A stretch of DNA of 64,000 nucleotides, taken from positions 124,001-188,000 of the forward strand of contig JAJOZX010003221.1 in NCBI GenBank assembly GCA_023014485.1. Reading direction: 5' to 3'. A program made the position numbers and the translations under genes. This stretch comes from Bathynomus jamesi. Lineage: Eukaryota > Arthropoda > Malacostraca > Isopoda > Cirolanidae. Every line of letters begins with the position of its first letter. Position 1 is the stretch's first letter. Under the pieces are notes generated by a model. That model did not search any database. It was not told where the DNA came from and saw nothing but the letters and a program-made list of their open reading frames with translations. This document shows, piece by piece, positions 10,823 through 19,626 of this stretch.

Positions 10823-10918
10823 TAAATACATTTTGTTTCTTTCAGTTATTTTTTTATTCTTTCATAAACAAGCAATATGCTTGTCCAAGAGCTAGGAGCT
10901 ATTTAATTCTGCTTTAAT

Positions 10919-11224
10919 TAGGTTTTACTCTATCACCTAAAGATTTCGTGCTACAAAGGGTGTTGTAATACCTCATCTGTCCCCAAATGTTAACCACCCA
11001 TTGATGGGAGGGGAGAGAGTATTTTGCTGGGAACGGGACTGGTTGTTATATATATTTACCCTACATTCTTATGTAAGCGTTACTGTAGTCTATAACAACA
11101 AAATTTATGGTTTAGCATGTGCAATCCAATGTTGGTCTCGATAAGATGGTTCACATTTGGGGATAAATGGGGGATTTATGACACACCCTGTAGTAAGAAA
11201 ACCATACGTGATAGGGTAAAACTA
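10919..11224. mobile_element. MITE with long (about 75-bp) inverted repeats
   Basis: The left end TAGGTTTTACTCTATCAC is mirrored by GTGATAGGGTAAAACTA at the right. The inversion continues with CTACAAAGGGTGT/ACACCCTGTAG and CCCCAAATGTTAACCA/TGGTTCACATTTGGGG. The interior is short and noncoding. It lies just downstream of the putative splice donor at 10822. If that gene is real, the MITE is in its intron. Confidence 0.75.
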
Positions 11225-11885
11225 ACTATATTTTTCAGATCAGCGCACTCAAATTATATAGAATCACCAACTAGTTTGTAAAAATCGATCGACAAGTTTT
11301 CAAATGTGTACTGGTATAATTAATGAGCAAAGTTAAAATGCTTAATAACTTTACTTTAATTCCATAAATTTCCTATACCTAAGGGGAGTCAAACTAATTG
11401 ACATAACTTTAACTAAACTTGAGAAGTTGGCCTCTTGAACTTTTATATTTAAATAGGTCTTGAGTAACCTTTCTCTTCCTAAATTCCTATTTCATTCTTT
11501 TCAATCCATTTCACATGGTTTAAAACACACAGTTTATAAAAAAATTTGATCTATAACATACAAATTTTTCTCCGACCCCCCCCCAGTATATGGAAAAACT
11601 ATACGCGCTTACAACATGGTATCGTATGTGGTACCTTTACTTCTTAATTAAATATAAATTATTAATTAATTGAATTAAACATCTATGCAAAATTGCCTCG
11701 GGATTGGCGACATAGCCTAATGGGAATGAAATGATTGCCATACATACATACGTACAGAGAACCCATATGTAGGCTGCTCTACCTCATCGTCATTCACGGT
11801 TCTGTGGGAGAAGAAATATAAGGAACAGCACTCAAAATTTGTAATATTTTGTAAATGACCCACTTAGGAGTGTGACGTGTTAGAA
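11225..11885. other. No gene seen; upstream flank of the Polinton genes
   Basis: AT-rich, with a C9 run at 11577-11585 and clustered CATACATACATACGTAC near 11738. No convincing Polinton terminal inverted repeat or TATA box could be assigned. Confidence 0.4.
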
Positions 11886-12515
11886 ATGGACTCTGTAGAA
11901 AAATTCAGATTCACGAGCCCATCCACATGTATTATATCTGGACCTACAGGATGTGGTAAAACTGTGTTTATGCTTAAAATCATTAAAGAAAAGGGGGAGA
12001 TGTTCTCGAAATTTGTGCATAAAGTTATATGGTGCTATTCGACGTATCAATCAGTGTTCAACGAGTACCAAGATGATATTTTGTTCCACAAAGGCGTATA
12101 TGACGTTAATTCGTTAAAGGGCAATGAACATACAATCATTGTAATTGACGATCTCATGTTGGAGATGGATAAAACATTTGCCGAGACATTTACAGTATTC
12201 TCCCACCATCTTAACATAAGCGTGTTCTTCATCAATCAGAATCTATTTTTCAAAAATAGATACATGCGCGATGTGTCGTTAAATACGCAATATCTAGTCT
12301 TATTCGCGCAACGTAGAGATGTATCACAAATTGGGGTATTAGCCAATCAAATGTTCCCGAATCAGCGTAAGGAGTTTTTGGAAGTTTATAAAGAAGCTAC
12401 AAGCACGCGTTACGGATATTTGCTTTGCGACCTTCATCCGCGAAACACGTTTAGAGTGCTTCTGCGAACGAATATATTTCCAAACGAGCCTGAAACGGTG
12501 TATATTCCAGAATGA
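11886..12515 (+). CDS. Polinton DNA-packaging ATPase (FtsK/HerA-type)
   Basis: The 209-residue protein has a Walker A motif GPTGCGKT at about residues 19-26 and a Walker B strand IIVIDDLM at about 85-92. A helical region follows, then FINQNLFF, as in the A32-like packaging ATPases of Polintons, virophages and NCLDVs. These enzymes use ATP to translocate the genome into capsids. The ATG at 11886 (GAAATGG) is the first in frame; an upstream GTG at 11877 is not a plausible eukaryotic start. The stop overlaps the next start in an ATGA arrangement. No frameshift is seen and the length fits the family. Confidence 0.9.
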   Translation: MDSVEKFRFTSPSTCIISGPTGCGKTVFMLKIIKEKGEMFSKFVHKVIWCYSTYQSVFNEYQDDILFHKGVYDVNSLKGNEHTIIVIDDLMLEMDKTFAETFTVFSHHLNISVFFINQNLFFKNRYMRDVSLNTQYLVLFAQRRDVSQIGVLANQMFPNQRKEFLEVYKEATSTRYGYLLCDLHPRNTFRVLLRTNIFPNEPETVYIPE

Positions 12516-12835
12516 CAAAGAGACTAAAGAAATACCGTGAATTAATAAAAATCTATCATCGACTGCCCCGGGCAATGCAGCAGATGTTTATTAAAAATAT
12601 CGACGCCGACTTTTTAAAATGCATCTGTGAAATTTGTCTTAACGTTATAAATTGCAATGTATCAATGAAAACCCATCAGAAGGCTCGCCTACGCCGCTAC
12701 AAGAACATAATACGTGCACTCGCTCGTAAAAGTCAAACTGTAGCGAAGAAAAAACGAATTATTGTACAAACAGGAGGGTCATTTCTCCCCATCTTATTTT
12801 CAGTTTTGGGTCCTTTACTGACTAGATTAATATAA
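12512..12835 (+). CDS. Small Polinton protein with hydrophobic C-terminus
   Basis: The protein is 107 residues and very basic (KRLKKYRELIKIY; HQKARLRRYKNIIRALARK). It contains a C..C pair in FLKCICEICLNVI and ends in a Gly-Gly followed by a hydrophobic, possibly amphipathic segment (SFLPILFSVLGPLLTRLI). Similar small proteins sit next to the ATPase in other Polintons. The tail could be a membrane-active peptide freed by the adenain-like protease; this is inferred from adenovirus analogy, and the residue two before the Gly-Gly does not fit the adenain consensus well. Start and stop overlap both neighbours (ATGA with the ATPase, TAATG with the next gene). Confidence 0.7.
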   Translation: MTKRLKKYRELIKIYHRLPRAMQQMFIKNIDADFLKCICEICLNVINCNVSMKTHQKARLRRYKNIIRALARKSQTVAKKKRIIVQTGGSFLPILFSVLGPLLTRLI

Positions 12836-13167
12836 TGAAGAAAGTGGTAGTGATTCCCCACGAGGTGTACGCTTCACTGCAAAGGAATCCAGACACGTAT
12901 CTAGATCCCCGTAAAAGCAGACTTAAAAGAATGGAAAGCGAATTGTTAGCCCTATTAAACAGTGAAAAAACACCTGATGAGAAAAGAATCTTATACCAAG
13001 AAGCTCTGCAGAAATTTCTTCACGAGTACGAAAATTATAAGAGCCCTACAGAGATTCCTGTGGTTATTAGGCACAGCACGGGGGACGATGGCGACATAGG
13101 ATCTGAGCCCGACGATACAGCTGACCAACCAAAAGTTTACCCACACAACATATCGAACATGTATTAA
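12835..13167 (+). CDS. Polinton conserved protein, N-terminal part
   Basis: A 110-residue frame begins MKKVVVIPHEVY and continues with charged helical sequence (SRLKRMESELLALL, EKRILYQEALQKFLHEYENY) and an acidic tail. In other Polintons, as I remember them, a similar N-terminus is joined to the sequence now found in the next frame (13100-13558), so the stop at 13165 probably follows a frameshift. The function is unknown. The helices suggest a structural or scaffolding role, but that is a guess. The ATG overlaps the preceding stop (TAATG). Confidence 0.6.
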   Translation: MKKVVVIPHEVYASLQRNPDTYLDPRKSRLKRMESELLALLNSEKTPDEKRILYQEALQKFLHEYENYKSPTEIPVVIRHSTGDDGDIGSEPDDTADQPKVYPHNISNMY

Positions 13168-13558
13168 AAATACCCTCCCACTTACATTGAGGAGTAAAGG
13201 CTTAAGTCTTTATAATCTATTGAATGAGGATCTCGCCATACAATGGACCGATACAGGGGAGATCATTGTGGAAGGATCAAAGGTACAGGGATCGAATATC
13301 GTAGACATTGTCCATGATCTGGTGAGAAAGTGGGATAGGCCATCACCATCAGGATGGAAGCATATTAAAGCAAGACTACAACAAATAAATGTCCCTAAAA
13401 CGTTGATAGGAAATCTGAACAGGTTAAAAGACTTGGAACATGTAACGCCTGTGACACAATTGAAGGCGCCGTCACCCCCGGCGGTAACACCTTTGAAGAG
13501 GAGCAAGAAGAGGTTAAACCAACCCTACCACGTGCCTCTAAAATACGCAAATGGCTAA
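13100..13558 (+). pseudogene. Polinton conserved protein, C-terminal part in a shifted frame
   Basis: This frame is open from 13100, just after a TAG, and has no early ATG. It contains the conserved-looking LPLTLRSKGLSLYNLL, then IVEGSKVQGSNIVDIVHDLVRKW, GWKHIKARLQQINVP and a proline- and lysine-rich tail. The motif order fits the C-terminal half of the protein started at 12835. The frames must switch between about 13100 and 13164. Either a one-base indel has broken the gene or frameshifting is used. Its last codons overlap the ATG of the integrase at 13551. Confidence 0.6.
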
Positions 13559-14609
13559 CGTATTAACTAAACGCTATTATGACATTTCTACCCCATCCTC
13601 TTACGGCGGCGTAGATAGACTGTACAGAAGTGTTTACGGAGTAGGAAAAAAAGATGTTGAAAGATTTTTGAGGGAGCAGGACGCTTATACGCTTCATAAG
13701 CCTGTGAGAAAAAGGTTTAAAACAGCCAAGACAACGGCTTCCTCGATTGATTCTATTTGGCAAGCAGATTTAACAGACATGCAAAGATATTCTGTGTATA
13801 ACGATGGTTACCGCTACATTCTATTCATAATAGACGTATTCTCTAGATATCTGTGGCTAGTTCCTCTGAAAAATAAATCACCTGAAACAGTTGCTAAAGC
13901 CACCAAAACGCTAATGTTAAAAGAAAACAGGGTTCCTGGCTATTTTTGTACGGATATGGGGAAGGAATTTATAGGCCGTGCTTTTCAGAACATGTTGACA
14001 GAGTTTAATATCAGCTATTACACAACCAATTCTATACATAAGGCTTCTTTAGCTGAAAGAGTTCAGCGCACCATAAAGGAACGCATGCACCGTTATTTTA
14101 CACATAAAAACACATACAGATTTCTAGACATTCTGGAATCATTGGCATCATCCTACAACCGCTCACACCATCGCACGATTGGGACATCACCTAACGAAGT
14201 TTTAGAAAGAGGTACGCTCCCGAGAAGAGATGGATCGCCACCACCACCACACTCTGCGCGCTTCAAAATCAATGATTATGTAAGGCTGTCGCGTTCGGGG
14301 AATAAATTCGCAAAGGGTTTTGAGCAAGGATGGACACGCGAGATTTTTAAAGTTAGGGCTGTGAGACCTAAAGGTGAGATAATGATGTATTACATTGAAG
14401 ATTTGAATGGGGAAGAAATCTCAGGAGGCTTTTACCGCGAGGAATTGCAGAAAGTTGCGGTTAATTTAGAAAAAAATGTGTTTAAAATTGAGAAAATTTT
14501 AGGAAGCAAAGGTTCAGGAAGGAGAAAAATGTACCTGGTGAAATGGCTAGGGTACCCAGAAAGCTTCAACACCTATATAAAAGCTGATGCAATAATGAAG
14601 CTTAAATAG
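13551..14609 (+). CDS. Polinton integrase (rve) with C-terminal chromodomain
   Basis: The 352-residue protein has an N-terminal helical region (to about 65), a retroviral-type integrase core and a chromodomain. The catalytic acids are visible as the Asp in IWQADL (about residue 74), the Asp in CTDMGKEF (about 131) and the Glu in LAERVQRT (about 167), a D,D-35,E arrangement. The chromodomain (KIEKILGSKGSGRRKMYLVKWLGYPE...) at about 306-345 would read histone marks. The enzyme joins element ends to host DNA. The frame is intact. Two truncated copies of its core sequence occur at 20730-20784 and 20934-21049. Confidence 0.92.
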   Translation: MANVLTKRYYDISTPSSYGGVDRLYRSVYGVGKKDVERFLREQDAYTLHKPVRKRFKTAKTTASSIDSIWQADLTDMQRYSVYNDGYRYILFIIDVFSRYLWLVPLKNKSPETVAKATKTLMLKENRVPGYFCTDMGKEFIGRAFQNMLTEFNISYYTTNSIHKASLAERVQRTIKERMHRYFTHKNTYRFLDILESLASSYNRSHHRTIGTSPNEVLERGTLPRRDGSPPPPHSARFKINDYVRLSRSGNKFAKGFEQGWTREIFKVRAVRPKGEIMMYYIEDLNGEEISGGFYREELQKVAVNLEKNVFKIEKILGSKGSGRRKMYLVKWLGYPESFNTYIKADAIMKLK

Positions 14610-14617
14610 TATGCAAC

Positions 14618-15475
14618 ATGGCTCCTAACCATTTCTACGTCACACTCCCGTCCTCCGCGTCCCTGTCTGTACACCCTAACAACACACTAGCCAACTTTGT
14701 AACAGAACTCCATGGGCACATTGAATTGGGTCGTGATTCGTATGAGGTGGGGATATGCGAAATTCAGCTGGACACCGTCTTTTTAAATATTGAACATAAA
14801 GAAACCGTTTTTACGATTCTTAGAGACATTGACGAGTGTGAAAAAGCTGGGGTAGCTATGGATGAAACTATGCGTATCGCTCGGACTAAGATTGCACGGT
14901 ATTACAGTACAGAAGTAAGACTAGGGCCGGGTCAATATGGTTCGGCCGAGGATGTTGTGAGAGGCTTAAACGTAAGTTTAAGAAACTCAAACCTTACGAA
15001 TGATTTAGTATACGAAGTCGTAAACAACCCTGCACATACACTTATCCTAAAATCAAAGACTAACAGACATATTAAAGACCATAGAAAGTTCCAAATTCTA
15101 GCCAATGGCCGCTATAGCGCAGTCTTCCAAAGAGACACATTTCACGAGACACAGCATGACTTGTCCAGATTAATGTATCAATTGAAGATGGAGAAATTGG
15201 CTGAAAGGTCCCCAGAAATGTGCTATATTTACAGTAATATAGTGGAGCACCAGTTTGTTGGGAATACCCAGGCACGCCTGCTGCGCATTGCTCACATCCC
15301 CAACCATAGAGGAAGGAGTTTGAGTATTACATATGACAGACCCCATTATGTGAATGTCGCAACTAATTTAATAACCAATATCACAATATATATAAGAACG
15401 ATTGAGGGCGAAAACTTCCCATTCGGTAACGGGAGCTTAACAGTGAAGCTACACTTTCGACGCACTGAGTTATAA
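14618..15475 (+). CDS. Polinton minor capsid (penton-like) protein
   Basis: A 285-residue protein beginning MAPNHFYVTLPSSASLSVHPNNTLANF, with LGRDSYEVGICEIQ at about residues 36-50. Starting with a short strand and a YEVGL-type block is characteristic of the single-jelly-roll penton proteins of Polintons, which close the fivefold vertices. The position between integrase and the basic protein, immediately before the major capsid gene, supports this. The frame is intact. The first of two close ATGs (14611) is out of frame. The stop overlaps the next ATG (TAATG). Confidence 0.8.
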   Translation: MAPNHFYVTLPSSASLSVHPNNTLANFVTELHGHIELGRDSYEVGICEIQLDTVFLNIEHKETVFTILRDIDECEKAGVAMDETMRIARTKIARYYSTEVRLGPGQYGSAEDVVRGLNVSLRNSNLTNDLVYEVVNNPAHTLILKSKTNRHIKDHRKFQILANGRYSAVFQRDTFHETQHDLSRLMYQLKMEKLAERSPEMCYIYSNIVEHQFVGNTQARLLRIAHIPNHRGRSLSITYDRPHYVNVATNLITNITIYIRTIEGENFPFGNGSLTVKLHFRRTEL

Positions 15476-15864
15476 TGGATAGAAAGCCTTTCACCGTCTA
15501 TCGAGGGATGCGATACCAGCGCGGTAGTGGACTTGGGTCCATTTTTTCATCCATACTACGTACGGCTGTTCCTTTGCTGAAGAGGGGTGCCAGATACCTT
15601 GGAAGGAAAGCGCTACAATCAGGCCTTAACACTGCAGAAGACATATTGGCCGGGGCTAAACGTAAAGAAGCTCTAAAAAAACATTTAAAGCGTACACGGG
15701 ACGAAATCATCAAAGATGCAAAGAGAAAAATGCGTGGTGGCGGGAAGAAGAAGAGGGCTCCCCGGAAGAAGAAGAAGGGGTCACGTGGTATTAAACGTAA
15801 AAGGCTATCAAAAACGAAGTGCTGTAAGCGAATGAAACCTATGGTTGACCACTTTTTTGACTGA
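15475..15864 (+). CDS. Small basic Polinton virion protein (pX/pVI-like)
   Basis: A 129-residue protein with an N-terminal RGSGLGSIFSSILRTAVPLL segment followed by a glycine-containing helix (GARYLGRKALQSGL). A long Lys/Arg-rich tail follows, with MRGGGKKKR and GSRGIKRKRLSK. The MRGG site fits the adenain cleavage consensus (M/I/L)xGG. By analogy with adenovirus cores, the first part may be membrane-active and the tail may bind DNA. This is inference from composition and gene position between the two capsid genes. No break is seen. Confidence 0.72.
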   Translation: MDRKPFTVYRGMRYQRGSGLGSIFSSILRTAVPLLKRGARYLGRKALQSGLNTAEDILAGAKRKEALKKHLKRTRDEIIKDAKRKMRGGGKKKRAPRKKKKGSRGIKRKRLSKTKCCKRMKPMVDHFFD

Positions 15865-15938
15865 TATAAGCTAAGGACATTGATCTCATGAATCATAGTT
15901 TGTTTACCACTTGTCGAGAGAGGAGTCACTATTTCGCC

Positions 15939-17240
15939 ATGGCACGCTTCATCCACCCATGTAGTTCACAATGCTGTAAATCGGAGCTGTCCCTTTTTGA
16001 GCTACCTCCAACCCAAGTTTCTATTGAGCACAGTGACTTTATTACAATTAACCCTTTAAACACAATTAGTTCCCCGAGTGCACCTATAGAATTCGTGATA
16101 CCCAGCTCAGGCCCTTACTTTTTTGATCCAAGCTGTGTGCACATGTACGCTAAGCTACGTATAGCCCATTCTGATGGAACGGTCTGCGATGACAAATATG
16201 CTGTATACCCTGAAACAAACTTTCTGCACTCCATATTCAACCAGTGTGACGTATATTTAAATCAGACCAACATATCGGCAGGCACGGGGTACTATCATCT
16301 ACGAGCCTATCTGGAAAATGTCCTCAACTTTTCCAAAGAGGCGAAGGCTACCTTTTTAATTGTGGAGGGATATTATCAAACTAAAGATGAAAATAGTATA
16401 AAGGACAAATTTAAAAATTCTAAAAAGAAAATATACGAGTGTTTTGGACGGTTGCACACAGATTTCACTTTCCAGGAGAAGTTGCTTGTGAACGGGGTGG
16501 ATATGAAAATAAAGCTCACCCGCACGAGTCCTGAGATCTGCTTAAATCTGGCTGCGGATCAAGAAGAGGGTGCAAAGCCCGTTGTGGTTCACATTATGGA
16601 CACATACCTCCGCGTACGGCGAGTGAAATTAAGTTCACCAAAACAACTAGAAATTGAGAAAAATTTACTAAACGCTACAGTGAAATATCCTATTAACAGA
16701 GTGCAGATCAAACTATATACGGTTCCTGCAGGGTTGGCATCGAAGCAGATAGAAAACATTGCCCTGGGAAATCTTCCTAAAAGGATATTAATCGGCATGC
16801 AGGACCACGCTTCGGTGAATGGAAAATATAAAAAGAGTGCCTTTAAATTCGAGAATTTCGGACTTAAAAATATAACTCTATACGTTAATGGCACTGCTTT
16901 GGGTGGAACAATGGGTACGGACTATTCATCAGACGCTGTGTTACCGCTTTGTGCCAGAGCCTATAGTAATCTGACCCATATTGCAGGTGATTGTGATGAG
17001 CTTGGTAATGGGGTAACGCAGGAAGAATTCATTGATCAATTTAACCTTTACCCGTTTGACATTACACCTGACTTATCTGCTAGCGTAAATACCCATTTAA
17101 CCCCACAGCAGAGCGGAAACATCTCAGTGCGGCTGGAATTCGCCAAGCCTATAGACGCTCCTATTAGTGTACTAGTATATCTCGAATCGCAAGCCCTAAT
17201 AGAAGTAGATAGATTTAGGAGCGTTATCACTGACTTTTAA
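15939..17240 (+). CDS. Polinton major capsid protein (double jelly-roll)
   Basis: From the ATG at 15939 (CGCCATGGC, a strong context) the protein is 433 residues and starts MARFIHPCSSQCCKSELSLF. An open frame extends upstream to 15888, but that segment looks like leader sequence. Recognisable blocks include IEFVIPSSGPYFFDP near residue 48, YPETNFLHSIFNQCDVYLN near 86, and PFDITPDLSASVNTHLTPQ near 375, followed by VRLEFAKPIDAPISVLVYLE. These match the Polinton capsid family, often annotated as F54H12.2-like in invertebrate genomes. The protein would form hexon-like trimers on the capsid faces. No frameshift or stop interrupts it. Confidence 0.88.
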   Translation: MARFIHPCSSQCCKSELSLFELPPTQVSIEHSDFITINPLNTISSPSAPIEFVIPSSGPYFFDPSCVHMYAKLRIAHSDGTVCDDKYAVYPETNFLHSIFNQCDVYLNQTNISAGTGYYHLRAYLENVLNFSKEAKATFLIVEGYYQTKDENSIKDKFKNSKKKIYECFGRLHTDFTFQEKLLVNGVDMKIKLTRTSPEICLNLAADQEEGAKPVVVHIMDTYLRVRRVKLSSPKQLEIEKNLLNATVKYPINRVQIKLYTVPAGLASKQIENIALGNLPKRILIGMQDHASVNGKYKKSAFKFENFGLKNITLYVNGTALGGTMGTDYSSDAVLPLCARAYSNLTHIAGDCDELGNGVTQEEFIDQFNLYPFDITPDLSASVNTHLTPQQSGNISVRLEFAKPIDAPISVLVYLESQALIEVDRFRSVITDF

Positions 17241-17241
17241 A

Positions 17242-17625
17242 ATGGATGCTAATACACTTCAGAAAGTAATGGAGCGAGTCACACGTTCCAAATTTATCGG
17301 CGTGTTTGCGAAGAATGAAACATTGAGTTTGCCAAGTACGCGAGAATGCGGTAGTCTTATTGTGAACACAGACATCATCGGTAATGAAGGGATTCACTGG
17401 ATCGCTGTCTATTTTAAAAATAGACAGCGCCTGTACTATTTTGATTCACTCGGTACTCAACCCTGGAGTGACCCTATTATTGTAAAATTTCTCGCTCAGT
17501 TACATATTCCCGAAGTTGTATGGACCCCATTTCGCATGCAAGGATATTTTACTAATGTTTGCGGAATGTACTGCGTCTCATTTCTCATGCATATGTCAAA
17601 TGATAAAGAATTTATAAATTTTTAA
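17242..17625 (+). CDS. Adenain-like cysteine protease (family C5)
   Basis: A 127-residue protein. The catalytic His lies in GIHWIAVYF (about residue 51), the acidic partner in LYYFDSLG (about 68) and the nucleophile in TNVCGMYCV (about 107). A Gln seven residues before the Cys (MQGYFTNVC) mirrors the oxyanion-hole Gln of adenovirus protease. Such proteases cut virion precursors during maturation; candidate Gly-Gly sites occur in the two small basic proteins of this element. The gene is a little short at the C-terminus, where the last codons overlap a minus-strand exon (17596-17754). Confidence 0.88.
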   Translation: MDANTLQKVMERVTRSKFIGVFAKNETLSLPSTRECGSLIVNTDIIGNEGIHWIAVYFKNRQRLYYFDSLGTQPWSDPIIVKFLAQLHIPEVVWTPFRMQGYFTNVCGMYCVSFLMHMSNDKEFINF

Positions 17626-18852
17626 ATTTATTTGACCCGTGTCACACTCGCCGAAACGATGAAATGGTATGCAGACAGATAAAAAACCGTTTTCCAATTG
17701 TACGTACTCGTTGTATATTATAATGTTTTTGTTCGTATATTTGTAACGATATATTCTGTAGTTGTTTATTGTACTGATTTCTTTCATTTAATAAATTTAT
17801 GAAAATATATTGTCTTCTTATCCCAAAAAGATCGAAAAACACTTACATTATTTCGGTGTGACATTGTTGACTGATCAGTATATCCTCCCTATTCCGAGAT
17901 TCTTCAAAAGATTGTATAACACGTGTCAAATCCTCATCGGACCTTAAAGGAATAATGTTCATTCTTTTAAAACATATACAGAGTATACAGACAGATCCCC
18001 ATTATGTGAAGATATCTTTGGTTCGAGGAATAACATTGAATGCCATAAAAATTTCGATTTTAGCATAATGGGGATAACCAAATAACATTGATTGACATAA
18101 AAAATTTTTGGCGAGTATCTATTTGACGAGATACTACAACTCTCCATATATATATAAAAACGAATTATAGACACTTACATTTCTATGGTAGTCCCTTGCG
18201 TCGGGTTGTAAGGAGCGTCACTGCAAATATCTTCTACGGTTTGCGTTGAAATAATTCGCCACGGTCAATCGCATTGAAAAGACTAATTGCGGTTAATGCT
18301 GCAGTATCACGTTCTTCATACAATTCCGGGGAGACGTACAGGTCCATGGTGGAGGATGTGTGACATTGTTGACTGTTCAGTATATCCCCCGTATTCCGAG
18401 ATTCTTCAAAAGATTGTATAACACGTGTCAAATCCTCATCGGACCTTAAAGGAATAATGTTCATTCTTTTAAAACATATACAGAGTATACAGACAGATCC
18501 CCATTATGTGAAGATATCTTTGGTTCGAGGAATAACATTGAATGCCATAAAAATTTCGATTTTAGCATAATGGGGTAACAAAATAACATTGATTGACATA
18601 AAAAAAATTTGGCGAGTATCTATTTGACGAGATACTACACCCCATCCATATATATATATAAATTCTAATTATAGACACTTACATTTCTATGGTAGTCCCT
18701 TGCGTCGGATTGTAAGGAGCGTCACTGCACATATCTTCTACGGTTTGCGTTGTAAATAATTCATCACGGTCAACCGCATTAAAAAGGCTAATTGTCGTTA
18801 ATGCTGCAGTATCACTCTCTTCATACAAGTCTGGGGAGACGTACAGGTCCAT
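17596..18852 (-). CDS. Predicted multi-exon Polinton gene with duplicated exon (function unknown)
   Basis: Four minus-strand exons can be drawn: 18852-18683 (starts MDLYVSPDLYEE), 18465-18179, 17963-17847 and 17754-17596. Each of the first three ends at a consensus donor (AT|GTAAGTG), and each of the others begins after an AG, always with the same codon phase (AT|A), so all joins stay in frame. Exon 2 is a fusion of an exon-3-like module (MNIIPLRSDEDLTRVI) with an exon-1-like module (MDLYVSPELYEE), the product of a 502-bp tandem duplication. In exon 2 one base is missing near 18246, which causes a stop. Skipping exon 2 would keep the frame. The protein is acidic, with no recognised domain. 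The acceptor sites lack strong pyrimidine tracts, so the model is tentative. Confidence 0.45.
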
Positions 18853-18860
18853 GGTGGAGG
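17859..18860. repeat. 502-bp tandem duplication inside the Polinton
   Basis: Bases 17859-18358 and 18359-18860 are close copies (ACATTGTTGACTG at 17861 and 18363; GTCCATGGTGGAGG at 18343 and 18845). Differences include single-base indels and a few substitutions, so the duplication is not brand-new. The unit carries a short exon, an intron and an (AT)n-like tract. Confidence 0.92.
18679..18852 (-). CDS. Exon 1 / 57-codon ORF (MDLYVSP) of the Polinton minus-strand gene
   Basis: This copy is uninterrupted from ATG at 18852 to TAA at 18679 and ends at a strong splice donor (GTAAGTG) that overlaps the stop. The protein is acidic, with a DTAALTTISLFNAVDRDELF helix. The ATG context CCACCATGG is close to ideal. 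No known family is recognised. Confidence 0.55.
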   Translation of the reverse strand: MDLYVSPDLYEESDTAALTTISLFNAVDRDELFTTQTVEDMCSDAPYNPTQGTTIEM

Positions 18861-18919
18861 GAATGATTATTCACTGACGCGAAAATAGCTACTGTTACTC
18901 CAAACTGAAAAATATCCCC

Positions 18920-18926
18920 TTTTATA
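18920..18926 (-). promoter_or_regulatory. TATA box of the minus-strand Polinton gene
   Basis: TATAAAAGGGG on the minus strand, 68 bp before the ATG at 18852. A GGGGCGGAGCTT GC-box-like word (18936-18950, on the minus strand) and CCAAT-like motifs (18971, 19012) lie further upstream. A GGGCGGAGCTT word also precedes the minus-strand gene at 62051. Confidence 0.55.
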
Positions 18927-19044
18927 TGCACAATCGCCAAGCTCCGCCCCAAAAGACCAGATGTTCGTAGTGATTGGCTGCCGATGTAGCTGGGTGGAGC
19001 TATGACGTGTACCAATCCGCTATAACGGGACCGGATGAGTAACA

Positions 19045-19104
19045 TATATATAAAATCGTGTTTCTTGAATTATAGGCACTTACATTTCTATGGTAGTCCC
19101 TTAT
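19045..19104. repeat. Third, partial copy of the 502-bp unit
   Basis: The stretch with CACTTACATTTCTATGGTAGTCCCTT matches 18173-18200 and 18677-18704. It ends abruptly in AT-rich sequence. Confidence 0.8.
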
Positions 19105-19229
19105 ATTATATTTTTACTTACAAGTATTGTTTTCTTGTGTTAACATAATTGTTAACTTATTTTATAATAAAGATTCGATTTGGATTTCCTTTCTCACTAG
19201 AAACAAACTCTGCCAGAAGACTCACCCTG

Positions 19230-19562
19230 ACTGATATAACATAATATGGGTATGGTTTTCGATTTGGATTTCCTTTCTCACTAGAAACAAACTCTGCCAT
19301 TTTAAGGGTGATATACTACTGCAGCACTATAAATGTTATAGTTTAAATGAAGAGGCTAACCTTCTTATTTACATCTTCGTATTTGCGTCTTGGCAACTAA
19401 GATTTTATTTAGTTGGTTGTTCATTCGAACAATTATAACGTCGAATAATTGCTGCTTCGAACAACTGTTTTTCGAACTATGGTTTTCGAACAATTGTGCT
19501 CGAACAATTGTGTTCGAACACAATGGCAAAAGATACAAGCATATCCCGTTATTTGAACAAAA

Positions 19563-19626
<64 letters not shown>

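Larger units (their letters stand above)
11886..18930. mobile_element. Polinton/Maverick morphogenesis and integration module
   Basis: Eight plus-strand reading frames (11886-17625) encode, in order, packaging ATPase, small protein, conserved protein, integrase, penton-like protein, basic protein, major capsid protein and cysteine protease. A minus-strand gene (17596-18852) converges on them. ATPase, capsid, adenain-like protease and retroviral-type integrase together are diagnostic of Polintons. The family B polymerase is not here; a candidate lies at 62442-64000. Terminal repeats were not located, so the limits are only those of the recognised genes. Confidence 0.9.

Noticed and set aside
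11577..11640. AGTATATGG... as a possible Polinton terminus (Polinton ends often begin AGT)
   Set aside because: No inverted partner was found at the other side, and three bases are no evidence.
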